64,000 nt of DNA from a virus, in the IMG/VR virus record IMGVR_UViG_3300021594_000641, positions 62,001 to 126,000 of that record; one strand, given 5' to 3'. A program made the position numbers and the translations under genes. Shown here one piece after another: positions 34,720 through 43,500 of the stretch. Every line of letters starts with the position of its first letter. The stretch's first letter is position 1. The notes under the pieces were generated by a model that saw only the letters and a list, made by a program, of their open reading frames with translations, had not been told where the DNA came from and did no database searches.

Positions 34720-34763
34720 CACCCTAGTTTACACCCTAGTTTTCACCCTAGTTTTCACCCTAG
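34720..34763 (-). repeat. 12-bp tandem repeat at polymerase stop codon
   Basis: Four copies of CACCCTAG start at 34720, 34732, 34744 and 34756 (plus strand), giving a minus-strand unit CTAGGGTGAAAA. The first unit in transcription order supplies the TAG stop of the polymerase gene, and the last lies 2-3 bases before the next ATG. Each unit contains a GGGTG that could serve as a weak ribosome binding site. Confidence 0.9.
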
Positions 34764-37700
34764 CTGTTTAGAATTACCACTTTCTGATCAGGCCCAATTT
34801 CTCCTGACTTATAAGCCCTGATTGCGTCGGCTTTTGTGGCAAAATACCGTTCTGGTTTATTAGACACGAAGGCCGTTGCCTGATAAAGACCGCCTTGATA
34901 CTCGTTCTTTGGCAGCTGGTGAACTTTAAACGTTTTAGTTGATAGCAAATTCTTGCTAGGCAACATCTTTTCAAGAGCGTCTTTGACAGCTCCATCAGAC
35001 ACAGGAACGTGGTAGTTCATGGTGTCGCCATCAAAGTCGGCACCAAATCCCGTAACCACAGCTGGGCATAACTGCATTGTTTCGTTGTCTACAAGTATTG
35101 GCTTGAAGGCCATAACGCCATACCTGTGAAGAACTGGAGCTCTGTTGATAATCACAGGCCTGTCGTTCATCTCTTGCTGCATAGCTGTCAGAGCTAACTT
35201 GTCTTTGTTCTGCACAAGTTCTGCTGCCCTAATCGGAGAAACTCCTTGTCTGGCCAGTCTTCTTACAATAAATGGTTTATATATTTCCCAAGCTTTGTTG
35301 ATAGGAATGCCTACTTGATCTAAATCCAGATTGGCGTTTGGAGAGATAACGCCTCTGCCAACAACGTCTACTGTCGTGCTTAGCAACTTGCGCTGCATAA
35401 CAGAGAACTTAGGATTATCGCCAAACACGTATTTGAGAACGCCTTTGACTCCGCGCTCTTGGTTCTTGGGACTTATTGGATCACCAAGTCCCGTGACTGC
35501 TTTGAATGACCTATATAGAGCTAAGCGCTCATCTCCAACTTCGTTGGATATTCTTCTGGTTTCTTTCAAAGCCTGGTTAGCTTCAAAAGCTTCCTTATAC
35601 AGGTAATTAGGATCAGCCACCAAAGGTCTGTCGCCAGATCCCATAACAGCCACAGGGCGGAATATTGGTGGAAGGACTGGAATCTTGTCCATCATCCAAT
35701 CTTTTGGATGCATCTTCAGCCTTTGGGTGTGTTTCAGAATCGCCCAGCGCTTTAGAGCTGCATCTTTCGATGACTTCTTCGAGTTTCTCCATTCTGTTTC
35801 TGCTCTCTTTGTTGCCTCGTTGATGTCAATTCTTTCCAAAGACTTCTTTATAGCCTCTGGACCGGACATTTCATTGAACGTCTCTTTTCCAGAAAGTATG
35901 GCGTTGAACCTGTTTTGAGTCAGGCCGAGTATTCTGCGAATAGGCTCTTCCATGACAGGATTGGGCAAAGGCTCAGCTAACTTTATGTAGCTCCATCTAT
36001 TTCCTCCATGTCCTCCTGTTGTTGATTCGTCAAACAATCCTCCCTTTATGGGCTTCAAGCCTTCCTTCCAGTCCACAGTTTCAGGAGAAGTTATTTCCCT
36101 TCCTGCAGCTAATTGGTCTATATCCTTGTTGGTCAAGGCCATGATCTGAATTCTTGGCCCAGTTCTTATTGGGTTTATGCCTGCAGACCTGAGTTGTTCA
36201 AAGAACTTATGGTATACGAGAGGAATTCTTGGCTCAGGAGGAGTTCTACCGGACATGAATGCTGCCCAGTAGTCTTGATTTTTTTGTCCTCTAATAGCTC
36301 CGGCATCGGTAAGAACATCCAAAGCTCCATGGGAAAGAAGGGCGTTGTTGTCAGCAAGGCTTACGCGCTTGCTTCCCATTGGACCGCCTTTAGCTGGAGA
36401 TTCCTCAGAGGTGTAAGAACCCAAACCACGACCAGAGCCTTTGCTCTCAGCCATGTGGTGCAACTTCATGAAGAAGCGATTTCCTGTGAATACGTCCCTT
36501 ATTTTTGTGCTGTCTATTGGATCCAGTATGTCTTCCCTGTCAGACATGTTGTGCTTGGATAGTTCTTTTTTGGCGAACTCTATCATGTCTTCTATGTCAG
36601 AAAAGTCTTTTACGGCGTATCTCTTACCGTGCTTTTCAGCTATTTTTCCCAGAACCGCTTCTACCATCTGACCAGGATTTGTTCTGGAAATAATGCCCAA
36701 GGGGTTTACCAGAACCTCAAAAGGTCTTCCGTCGCTATCTACAGGCATGTGGTTGTCTGGAACTATCTCAGAAATTACTCCCTTGTCTCCATACCTTCCA
36801 GAAAGCTTGTCGCCAACCTGCATTTGGGAGTAGCTCTTTACTGTTACGACTACGCCTTTCCTGGTTTTCTCTACGTCTGTAACCACTCCTTTGTCGTGAT
36901 GATCCCAAGTTACAGTGCTGTCTGAAAAAGTAGGAGCCTTGCCTCTGGTTATTTGATTGTGCGCCAGCTCTTTCTGCTTAACCTGAAGAATAAGAGGAGT
37001 ATCGGCATTTACTATTGAGCCCTTCTTGATTACTCCGTCCTCATCCATGTTGTCCAGGATGGCTTTGTCGTAAGTGCCTGGGAACATGGATATAAAAGTT
37101 TTCTTTCCGTATTTGGCGTTATCCTCAAACTCCACGTCGTTTTGATACATGTGTTCTGAGGAAAGACGCTTGGCAGCTGCCTCAGATATAACTATGGCGT
37201 CTTCAAAGTTCTGACCTTTATAGGGAATGTAGGCAGTACGCATGTTCAGACCCAAAGCCGTAGCGCCTTTGGCGTCTGTAAAGTTAGACCTGGCAATAAG
37301 AGTATTCTTCTTTACCATGTCTCCAGGCATAACTACAGGCGTGTTATGAAGATAAGTCTTTCTGTTGTAAGGAAGGTTGTCATGTATTTCTTTAACATGC
37401 ACCTTGCCATCAGATCCCTTTATGTGAATCTCTTCTGGAGTAACCTTAACAACTTGTCCTTCTACGTCGGAATGTACCGCGCCCATGTACTTGCCGTATC
37501 TTTCCTCATACGACTCGTCATCAGGACCTGGAACACCTGACTGAACAAACGGGGATTCGGCGTTTGCAATAGGCAAAGCCTGTGTAAGCATTCTCGCGCC
37601 CATCATCACGCGCTGGCCTTTGATGGTGGATTTGAGAGGAATCATGTTTACCAGAGGATTGAACGAGTCTTCCATGTGTGGAAGAACGTATTCAACCTGG

Positions 37701-39196
37701 TTCTTTGGAACATATTTGATTTTGCCGCTAACCAAAGCAGCCACTACGTTTGAATTCTTGTTTTCAAGCTCTTTGGGGAAAGCTATTACAGAGTCAGCAA
37801 TATCCTGAGGAGTTTTCCATACAGGTTTATTTCCATTCTTTACGTCAAGAAACTTGGCATAGACCTTTCCATCCTTACCTTTCATGGAAGATTGAGCCAA
37901 ACGGCTATCAACACCTACCTTTAGAGATTCAGGAGTGAGTAGAGGATCGACATAACCAAAGTGAGAAGGCTGAACCGACCTGGCTTCGTCTGGAACAGCG
38001 TCCAGAGAAGGAATACCGCCTTCGCCAAGACGACTCATTCTGGTCAGCTGGCCAAGAATCTCAGCGTTGTTCACTTCTTCAGAAGGCTGTCCAAGTCCAG
38101 AACTTGTAATTGCAGCATTCAAATGCTTGCCAAGGAAGTTAGTTCCCAGAGGACTGAGATTATTTTTGAATGTGGCTTTCCACAGTAAAGGCCTCATGAC
38201 CTTGTAGGCTGAGCGCATCTTCTCAGAAAACAGATCCTCAGGACCCATGATCATCTGATAGGCCATGGCATCGCGGTCGTCTGGATCTGCTTCTCTCTTG
38301 TTTATGGCCACGATCTTCTTTGTGGCATCAATAATGGCATCTACTGACAAGTTTTTATACGGTTTGCCTAGTGTTCTTGACGTTACAACACCATCTAAAT
38401 GCATGTTCTCAAAGAAGTTACGAAGCTTTTGATACTTGCTTTCCTTGTCTCCTTCCTGATCAGCCTTCCTAAGAGTTCTTTGGATTAGCTTTTCCAGAAC
38501 CTGCGGGTCGTTTTGCCTGGCGTTTACTTCGTACAGCTCGTTTCCCCAAGAGTCTCTAAGCTGTTTGTCTGTTGCACCCATGGCTTTGAGCAGGGGAAAC
38601 AGAGGCATGGACGCTTGGCCCATGGAAACTTTGAATACGCCGCGAGCTGGATCTAGAGAATATCTGTGAGAAACACCTTTACCAGGAAGTACGTTAACGT
38701 GAGATTCTATTTCACCGTTCTGCTTTTCTCTCGTATATATCCCTGGGCGCAATCTGGCTTGGTTGGCAAGTGTGTATTCAACACCATTAAGTACGAAAGT
38801 GCCGCCATTTGTCATCTTGGGAATACGAGCCATGGTTATGGCTTTTTCATCAACGATGTTTCCCTGCGTGTCCTGAAGCTGCCATATGCCCTGAAGCCTT
38901 CTTTCAAGGCTTTCTTTTCTAAGAATGGCTTTCTTTCGTTCTTTTATGGAAGGAACTGGGCTATCTAGATAGCTAGCGCTGACTAGCTTTAGCTTATACC
39001 TATTGTTTTCAAATACAGGAATTTCTTTCGTAGCGTTTAAAACACCGTCGTATATGGAGTTACGAGTCTTATCTATGTCAGAAAAAGACCGCATCTCTTC
39101 CTGAGGTTTATTTAAAATAGGCGCGGCCAGATTGCCAAGAACTCCTGCAGGCTTGTTTGGTCCCGCAGGAGTTCCACCGTCTAGGACAGAAGCCAT
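34760..39196 (-). CDS. RNA polymerase beta fused to N-terminal half of beta-prime
   Basis: The 1478-residue protein contains essentially all of beta. Residues ~410-434 match the beta 'SHYGRVCPIETPEG' region (PSHFGYVDPLLTPESLKVGV), and 531-553 match the rifampicin-pocket segment (MMGARMLTQALPIANAESPF). YKGQNFEDAIVISEAAAKR is at 659-677, and VGDKLSGRYGDKGVISEIVP at 794-813 with NPLGIISRTNPGQMVE after it. The beta C-terminus ends near 1015. Beta-prime then starts without its zinc ribbon (GHGGNRWSYIKLAEPLPNP, ~1062-1080) and runs through VVGRGVISPNANLDLDQVG to the catalytic DFDGD at 1387-1391. The protein stops ~90 residues after that. The enzyme is completed by the 29003-30907 gene. No alpha or sigma gene is visible. 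Confidence 0.95.
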   Translation of the reverse strand: MASVLDGGTPAGPNKPAGVLGNLAAPILNKPQEEMRSFSDIDKTRNSIYDGVLNATKEIPVFENNRYKLKLVSASYLDSPVPSIKERKKAILRKESLERRLQGIWQLQDTQGNIVDEKAITMARIPKMTNGGTFVLNGVEYTLANQARLRPGIYTREKQNGEIESHVNVLPGKGVSHRYSLDPARGVFKVSMGQASMPLFPLLKAMGATDKQLRDSWGNELYEVNARQNDPQVLEKLIQRTLRKADQEGDKESKYQKLRNFFENMHLDGVVTSRTLGKPYKNLSVDAIIDATKKIVAINKREADPDDRDAMAYQMIMGPEDLFSEKMRSAYKVMRPLLWKATFKNNLSPLGTNFLGKHLNAAITSSGLGQPSEEVNNAEILGQLTRMSRLGEGGIPSLDAVPDEARSVQPSHFGYVDPLLTPESLKVGVDSRLAQSSMKGKDGKVYAKFLDVKNGNKPVWKTPQDIADSVIAFPKELENKNSNVVAALVSGKIKYVPKNQVEYVLPHMEDSFNPLVNMIPLKSTIKGQRVMMGARMLTQALPIANAESPFVQSGVPGPDDESYEERYGKYMGAVHSDVEGQVVKVTPEEIHIKGSDGKVHVKEIHDNLPYNRKTYLHNTPVVMPGDMVKKNTLIARSNFTDAKGATALGLNMRTAYIPYKGQNFEDAIVISEAAAKRLSSEHMYQNDVEFEDNAKYGKKTFISMFPGTYDKAILDNMDEDGVIKKGSIVNADTPLILQVKQKELAHNQITRGKAPTFSDSTVTWDHHDKGVVTDVEKTRKGVVVTVKSYSQMQVGDKLSGRYGDKGVISEIVPDNHMPVDSDGRPFEVLVNPLGIISRTNPGQMVEAVLGKIAEKHGKRYAVKDFSDIEDMIEFAKKELSKHNMSDREDILDPIDSTKIRDVFTGNRFFMKLHHMAESKGSGRGLGSYTSEESPAKGGPMGSKRVSLADNNALLSHGALDVLTDAGAIRGQKNQDYWAAFMSGRTPPEPRIPLVYHKFFEQLRSAGINPIRTGPRIQIMALTNKDIDQLAAGREITSPETVDWKEGLKPIKGGLFDESTTGGHGGNRWSYIKLAEPLPNPVMEEPIRRILGLTQNRFNAILSGKETFNEMSGPEAIKKSLERIDINEATKRAETEWRNSKKSSKDAALKRWAILKHTQRLKMHPKDWMMDKIPVLPPIFRPVAVMGSGDRPLVADPNYLYKEAFEANQALKETRRISNEVGDERLALYRSFKAVTGLGDPISPKNQERGVKGVLKYVFGDNPKFSVMQRKLLSTTVDVVGRGVISPNANLDLDQVGIPINKAWEIYKPFIVRRLARQGVSPIRAAELVQNKDKLALTAMQQEMNDRPVIINRAPVLHRYGVMAFKPILVDNETMQLCPAVVTGFGADFDGDTMNYHVPVSDGAVKDALEKMLPSKNLLSTKTFKVHQLPKNEYQGGLYQATAFVSNKPERYFATKADAIRAYKSGEIGPDQKVVILNS

Positions 39197-39199
39197 GGC

Positions 39200-40216
39200 T
39201 TATTCCTCGTTATCTTCTTCCTGGTCTTCAGACTCTTCTACTTTTTTCTTCTTTTCATGAATTGGAAGAGCCATAAGCTTTGGAGGAGAAGCAGCCTGCC
39301 TTGCAGCAGCTCTTTCTCTGGCTATTTCGCCAAGGAGCTTGGAAGGATCTCTCTTGCTGAAGTATTCGTATCCAAGGGTTGTTCCAAGAACAGGCAAACC
39401 AGCCAAAGCTGTAAGCCCCAAACCTCCAATTATGTTACCGGCGGATTCTAAAGAAGCTCTTGCCGCATTAGGGTCAATGCCTGCTTGCTCATAAATAGGG
39501 TCTGTAATCATTCTGCTAGTAGGTATAAGATCACCGCTAGCCTCAACTTTATAAGGAGGATATTTGCCAGATATCTTAAGAATGTACGCTAGCTTTTCCA
39601 GGTTGTACCGCAGCTCTTTGGCTACAGCCTTATCCCCAGAACCGGCTTTTTGCATCTTTAGTTTATCTTCGTCATAAGACTCCATTAGAGCCTTGTTGAA
39701 CTCTTCCGCCTCATCAGAAACATCTTCTTGAATCTGCTTGGCTCGTCTTGAGTTGAGAATGGCGTTGGTCAGCTTGTAGCCGCCATACATAGTTCCCAAG
39801 CCGCCAAGAATACTGAGAGGCCAGAAAATTGGCGCTTCTGCAGGGCTTTGAGCTTCGTGGCCGTGAAGCCAGCTAGCTTGTTCATATGGTTTTCTGTAAG
39901 CGCCTAAGGCCTTGGCTATAAGGTTGCTTTGCGTTGGCTTTTCAGAAGATGCCTTTATAGCTTCTTCTACAATCTGCTCTTTTACGTCCTCTTCAGGATC
40001 TTCCGTATAGTTTGGATGGGGAAGAGGAAGTATTGATGGGGTTCTAGACCTGAACTTGGCTTTATTCTTTTTGAAGACGCCAGGAATTTCCTGAGCCGCT
40101 CTGGCTCCAGCTCCAAGCATGGCCGAACCTAGAAGAACTTGGCTCAGCAGTCCGTAAGTTTTATTTACCGCTCTGTTTGAATCATCAATTTCATCTGCTT
40201 TCTTTTCTTGAGACAT
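39200..40216 (-). CDS. Membrane-associated late protein of unknown function
   Basis: The protein has 338 residues from ATG 40216, behind GAGGAG; an 18-codon upstream extension overlaps the preceding gene. Hydrophobic Gly-rich segments lie at ~20-40 (LLSQVLLGSAMLGAGARAA), ~130-150 (PIFWPLSILGGLGTMYGGYK) and ~262-285 (IIGGLGLTALAGLPVLGTTL). A long helical region separates the second and third, and the tail is highly charged (KKKKVEESEDQEEDNEE). It directly precedes the polymerase fusion. It belongs with the other glycine-zipper late proteins. Confidence 0.55.
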   Translation of the reverse strand: MSQEKKADEIDDSNRAVNKTYGLLSQVLLGSAMLGAGARAAQEIPGVFKKNKAKFRSRTPSILPLPHPNYTEDPEEDVKEQIVEEAIKASSEKPTQSNLIAKALGAYRKPYEQASWLHGHEAQSPAEAPIFWPLSILGGLGTMYGGYKLTNAILNSRRAKQIQEDVSDEAEEFNKALMESYDEDKLKMQKAGSGDKAVAKELRYNLEKLAYILKISGKYPPYKVEASGDLIPTSRMITDPIYEQAGIDPNAARASLESAGNIIGGLGLTALAGLPVLGTTLGYEYFSKRDPSKLLGEIARERAAARQAASPPKLMALPIHEKKKKVEESEDQEEDNEE

Positions 40217-40218
40217 GG

Positions 40219-40563
40219 TCACAGTCTCCTCTGTACGTTCTTTGGAATGATGCCGACTACTTCGCCCCATTCCAGATGGATTCTTATCTCTTTACCGTCT
40301 TCAGATATGAGCTTAGTCCTATCTATTAGACGGAATAACCCGTTGACTATCTTATCCAGTATCTGTGTATATTCTTCTAAATCTGAAGAATTACCAAGAT
40401 CAAATACCTTCACATTCGCATTAACGCCGTGAGGTATATTGTCGTACTCTTCCTGAGTTAGATTTGGCGTGGCGTTTCCCATTAAGGGAAAGCCTTGCGA
40501 AGTTACAGCTCTTGAATCAGCGCGATACTTAGCCCCAACACCAAACTGATTCAGTATCTTCAT
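40219..40563 (-). CDS. Small soluble protein of unknown function
   Basis: The 114-residue protein (MKILNQFGVGAKYRADSRAV) has mixed alpha/beta character (EYTQILDKIVNGLFRLIDRT; GKEIRIHLEWGEVVGIIPKN) and no membrane segment. It resembles small neck or baseplate wedge subunits in size, but no family was identified. Its start overlaps the upstream stop by ATGA. Confidence 0.5.
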   Translation of the reverse strand: MKILNQFGVGAKYRADSRAVTSQGFPLMGNATPNLTQEEYDNIPHGVNANVKVFDLGNSSDLEEYTQILDKIVNGLFRLIDRTKLISEDGKEIRIHLEWGEVVGIIPKNVQRRL

Positions 40564-41024
40564 ATACCGCCGCTTTCTTTAAGCCTTCTAAGTTTGTTCT
40601 TCATCCTGATCTTAGCCTTCTGAATAGCTAAGTCGTTTATTACTTCCTCGGCTTTTGCTTCTTGCTCGGCCAAAGGATCTGAGCGCATGTCAGCCAAGGC
40701 TTTACCAGCCAGAATACCAGAACCTGTGGCTGCTATGCCTGTAGCTGCCAGTATCTTTGGAGCGTTATTGAGTATCCAGTCAGAGTATCCAGTAGCAGCC
40801 AAAGCCGCACCTGCGTTCTGAACTGGAGTAGAAGCTCCAAGAGTGTTTAAAGTTATGCCTGTGCCAAGACCTTTAGCTAGCCTTGACCCAAGAGTTTCGT
40901 TGTCAGCTTGTTTCTCAAGCTTATGAATGGCAGTCTTAACTCGCTCGTTCATCTGAGCAAGAGTTAGACCTTCGTCCAGACATCTACTTATAAAAGCTAA
41001 CTTGAAACTGGTCAGAGGATCCAT
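40560..41024 (-). CDS. Glycine-rich protein with charged C-terminus
   Basis: The 154-residue protein has an amphipathic N-terminus (MDPLTSFKLAFISRCLDEGL, LEKQADNE at ~35). A Gly/Ala/Thr-rich hydrophobic region (~48-110: LAKGLGTGITLNTLGAST; KILAATGIAATGSGILAGKA) follows, ending in a basic helical tail (IQKAKIRMKNKLRRLKESGG). It is part of the glycine-zipper set. Function unknown. Confidence 0.5.
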   Translation of the reverse strand: MDPLTSFKLAFISRCLDEGLTLAQMNERVKTAIHKLEKQADNETLGSRLAKGLGTGITLNTLGASTPVQNAGAALAATGYSDWILNNAPKILAATGIAATGSGILAGKALADMRSDPLAEQEAKAEEVINDLAIQKAKIRMKNKLRRLKESGGI

Positions 41025-41027
41025 GAA

Positions 41028-41390
41028 TCACCTCTTTGGAATATTCAGGCCTGACAGTGAGACATAAACTCTCTTTCGTTCTTCAGCTTGTTGTCTGCGA
41101 ATGTCAGGGTCCATTGGATTTCCCTGATCTTCAGCAGCCTTTATAACTTCCATAAGATTTTTAGCTGCTTGCAATAGTTCGCGGCGTTCGTCAACGTAGT
41201 GACCACCACGATCTCTCATGTGCTCAGCTTCTCTTGCAAATGAAACTGCTCTATATCTCATAGTCATTGGGGCTTCATATTTGATATCACCTGCTTTCTC
41301 ATCAATAATCGCAACCATTCCGTCCTGAGCCCAATACCTCAGGTCTCTGAAAGAAAACACTTTGCTGTTTTTTACAATGTCTTCAGCCAT
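41028..41390 (-). CDS. Small helical protein of unknown function
   Basis: The 120-residue protein begins MAEDIVKNSKVFSFRDLRYW and has a Trp/Asp-containing N-terminal part followed by long charged helices (VDERRELLQAAKNLMEVIKA; IRRQQAEERKRVYVSLSG). It lies 3 bases upstream of the 40560-41024 gene. No function is suggested beyond membership of the late operon. Confidence 0.5.
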   Translation of the reverse strand: MAEDIVKNSKVFSFRDLRYWAQDGMVAIIDEKAGDIKYEAPMTMRYRAVSFAREAEHMRDRGGHYVDERRELLQAAKNLMEVIKAAEDQGNPMDPDIRRQQAEERKRVYVSLSGLNIPKR

Positions 41391-41407
41391 GATAGCCCTT
41401 TCTATAC

Positions 41408-42397
41408 TTAATCTAGCTTAAGCACTCTGTCTAAAACCCTGAAGTCGTTTACCGACTTACACGTCTCATCCCTTCTATCAGTATCGTCTGAACTCTGGCT
41501 AGACAACATCAGTGTATCACGCCCTCGAACCACAAGCACTCTCAAACTAAGTATCGTATCTCCGTTCTCAGAGTGAACGTCATAAGCTGTTACAGGTAAT
41601 TTTCTATCATTTAAAAAAATATCATTTGAGCCATTCTTTCCTAAACTTATTACCCATCTGTTTGATTCAGGATTTGACGTGTCAGCTCTTGTTAGTTGAA
41701 CCAGAGAACTTTCAGGCAATGGCTCTTGAGGATAATAGATCTCATCCTCATACATCTCCGAGTATCCATACCATGGGTTGTACATGGTTGTTCCTGGAAT
41801 CTCTCTATCAGGAACATCTACTTGTTCTATTCTTTCTCTTTCTTCCATTACTCCCGACATATCCAATAACTGATTTATCAAAGCATTCCTTTCTCTTAGA
41901 ACTTCTCCTCTTTCCAATACTAACCTTGAATACAGTCCTTGGTTTCTTAGAGGAGCAGCTATTCTTGCCATTAGGGCTAATTCTTGGTCTATCTTATTCT
42001 GTAGCAAGTCTAACCATGCTTTTCTGTTTCTGTTGTTTAAATACCTTACTGAAGAGCGTCTATTTGATATCGAGCCTTCTGGTCTTTCCATATAGTCTTT
42101 TATTGCTTCTTGAGATAGTTCTATCATTGCGGCTATATATTGTCTGACTGCTGTGCCTAGAGTTGGATTTATTTCATCTAACTGAGCATATGTTGCAATA
42201 TAACTTTCTCTAAGAAGCTTTAATTGTTCTTCCATGAATTCTTGAACTGTATATACGCTTTCTTCTAAATCGAATGATCTTGCTGAAATAGAAAAGCCGA
42301 ATGGAAGTATGTACGAATGCTGCCTTATATCTTCTGAGGCGTTTTCGTTCACTTCTCTTTCCATTCTTATTGCTTCTTCGTGAGAAGATTCATACAT
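41408..42397 (-). CDS. Late protein with helical N-terminus and beta-rich C-terminus
   Basis: The 329-residue protein has a long helical region (~50-190: VQEFMEEQLKLLRESYIATY; RKAWLDLLQNKIDQELALMA). A Tyr/Pro-rich linker (NPWYGYSEMYEDEIYYPQE) and a beta-rich C-terminal part (NRWVISLGKNGSNDIFLNDR; ILSLRVLVVRGRDTLMLSSQ) follow. The C-terminus could be a small FHA-like or immunoglobulin-like domain, which is a guess. It has an AGGAAGG ribosome binding site. Function unknown. Confidence 0.5.
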   Translation of the reverse strand: MYESSHEEAIRMEREVNENASEDIRQHSYILPFGFSISARSFDLEESVYTVQEFMEEQLKLLRESYIATYAQLDEINPTLGTAVRQYIAAMIELSQEAIKDYMERPEGSISNRRSSVRYLNNRNRKAWLDLLQNKIDQELALMARIAAPLRNQGLYSRLVLERGEVLRERNALINQLLDMSGVMEERERIEQVDVPDREIPGTTMYNPWYGYSEMYEDEIYYPQEPLPESSLVQLTRADTSNPESNRWVISLGKNGSNDIFLNDRKLPVTAYDVHSENGDTILSLRVLVVRGRDTLMLSSQSSDDTDRRDETCKSVNDFRVLDRVLKLD

Positions 42398-42416
42398 GGA
42401 TCCTTCCTCCTATACC

Positions 42417-43499
42417 TTATTGACCAAACAATCCTGGTATTACTGCCTTTAGTGCTCCAGCGAACATTCCTGTATTCTGTAATGTTCTTTGGGCTGTTGG
42501 TGTCAGACCAGCTAATGCTCCAAGCACCTTTCCGCCTATATATGCCTGGGATAATCCAGCGCCCATTCCAAGTCCTACTCTTGAAATGTCGAATGGAGAT
42601 ATGATTCCCATGTTTCCTTTTGATTGGTTTGCTGCTTCTGTTAGTCCGACTGTTGCTGTTCTTAGTGGTATTGAGGCAAAAGGATCCATCATTACTGATC
42701 TGTTGAATGCGTCGACAGGAATGGTTGGAAGGTTTTCTATGCCTGATTGGGATAGAGATTGCTTTTGCATATAGTCATCTAGCATTTGTTCTGATTCTTT
42801 GTTTGGGTGTATATCTTTTATTCCTTCAAATGCTCTATTGATTGCTTCTGAGATTTTTTCTTGAGGTTTTTCTTCTGGCTGAGAACCCCAGAACACATTT
42901 GGCTTTACCCAGGCATTCCACTTACTCTTATCCTTGTCGTCCCAATTCCTCATTCCTACAACTCCTAGATATGCTGGAATTGCTGCTCCGCCCAAAGCTC
43001 CAATGACTCCAAGAGTCTTGTTGAGCCTGTCTCTTTTTACAAACCTTTCTGGAAATAGTCTTTCTAGCAGACTTCCTGTCAAATATCCCGCGCCGCCTCC
43101 TAAAGCTCCGCTAGTTAACATTGAGAATAAAGGGCTTGTTCCAAACTCTCCGAAGTTTTGATTGAAGGAGTTTGGAGCCAAGTTCATTAGCTTGGGAATC
43201 GTTGAAAGAGTATCTTTTGCTTTCAATGGCTCTGCTGCTCTCTTTACGAATATCCATCTCTTGTTTTCAGGCAGCTTTGTTTCCCTATGACCTATTTCAA
43301 ATCCTTTCTTCTGCATGTTCTCTACTGTTGATAGGCAATCTGTAGTTAGTAATCCTGGATTGTCTGCATCGAACCAGACAACTGAATTGTCTTCAAGGGC
43401 GCTAGAAACCTTTTCGTGAAATGGCTTAAGAGACTTAATTGCTTCCTTGACCATTTCTGGAAGGAGCAAGTATTCCATCTTTAGAAGAGTGTCGGTCAT
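42417..43499 (-). CDS. Glycine-rich membrane-type protein
   Basis: The 360-residue protein has a soluble first ~110 residues (SALEDNSVVWFDADNPGLLT; ENKRWIFVKRAAEPL). Two Gly/Leu hydrophobic segments follow (~128-145: MLTSGALGGGAGYLTGSLL; ~163-182: LGVIGALGGAAIPAYLGVVG) with RFVKRDRLNKT between. The C-terminus also has a Gly-rich hydrophobic part (GLGMGAGLSQAYIGGKVLGA). This 'zipper-basic-zipper' arrangement is shared with the 16268 and 25513 proteins. A virion-internal or membrane role is inferred. Confidence 0.5.
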   Translation of the reverse strand: MTDTLLKMEYLLLPEMVKEAIKSLKPFHEKVSSALEDNSVVWFDADNPGLLTTDCLSTVENMQKKGFEIGHRETKLPENKRWIFVKRAAEPLKAKDTLSTIPKLMNLAPNSFNQNFGEFGTSPLFSMLTSGALGGGAGYLTGSLLERLFPERFVKRDRLNKTLGVIGALGGAAIPAYLGVVGMRNWDDKDKSKWNAWVKPNVFWGSQPEEKPQEKISEAINRAFEGIKDIHPNKESEQMLDDYMQKQSLSQSGIENLPTIPVDAFNRSVMMDPFASIPLRTATVGLTEAANQSKGNMGIISPFDISRVGLGMGAGLSQAYIGGKVLGALAGLTPTAQRTLQNTGMFAGALKAVIPGLFGQ

Positions 43500-43500
43500 C

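Noticed and set aside
41626-42147. Plus-strand open frame of 173 codons, Leu-rich
   Set aside because: It lies antisense to the 41408-42397 gene; its hydrophobic look comes from reverse-complemented charged codons.
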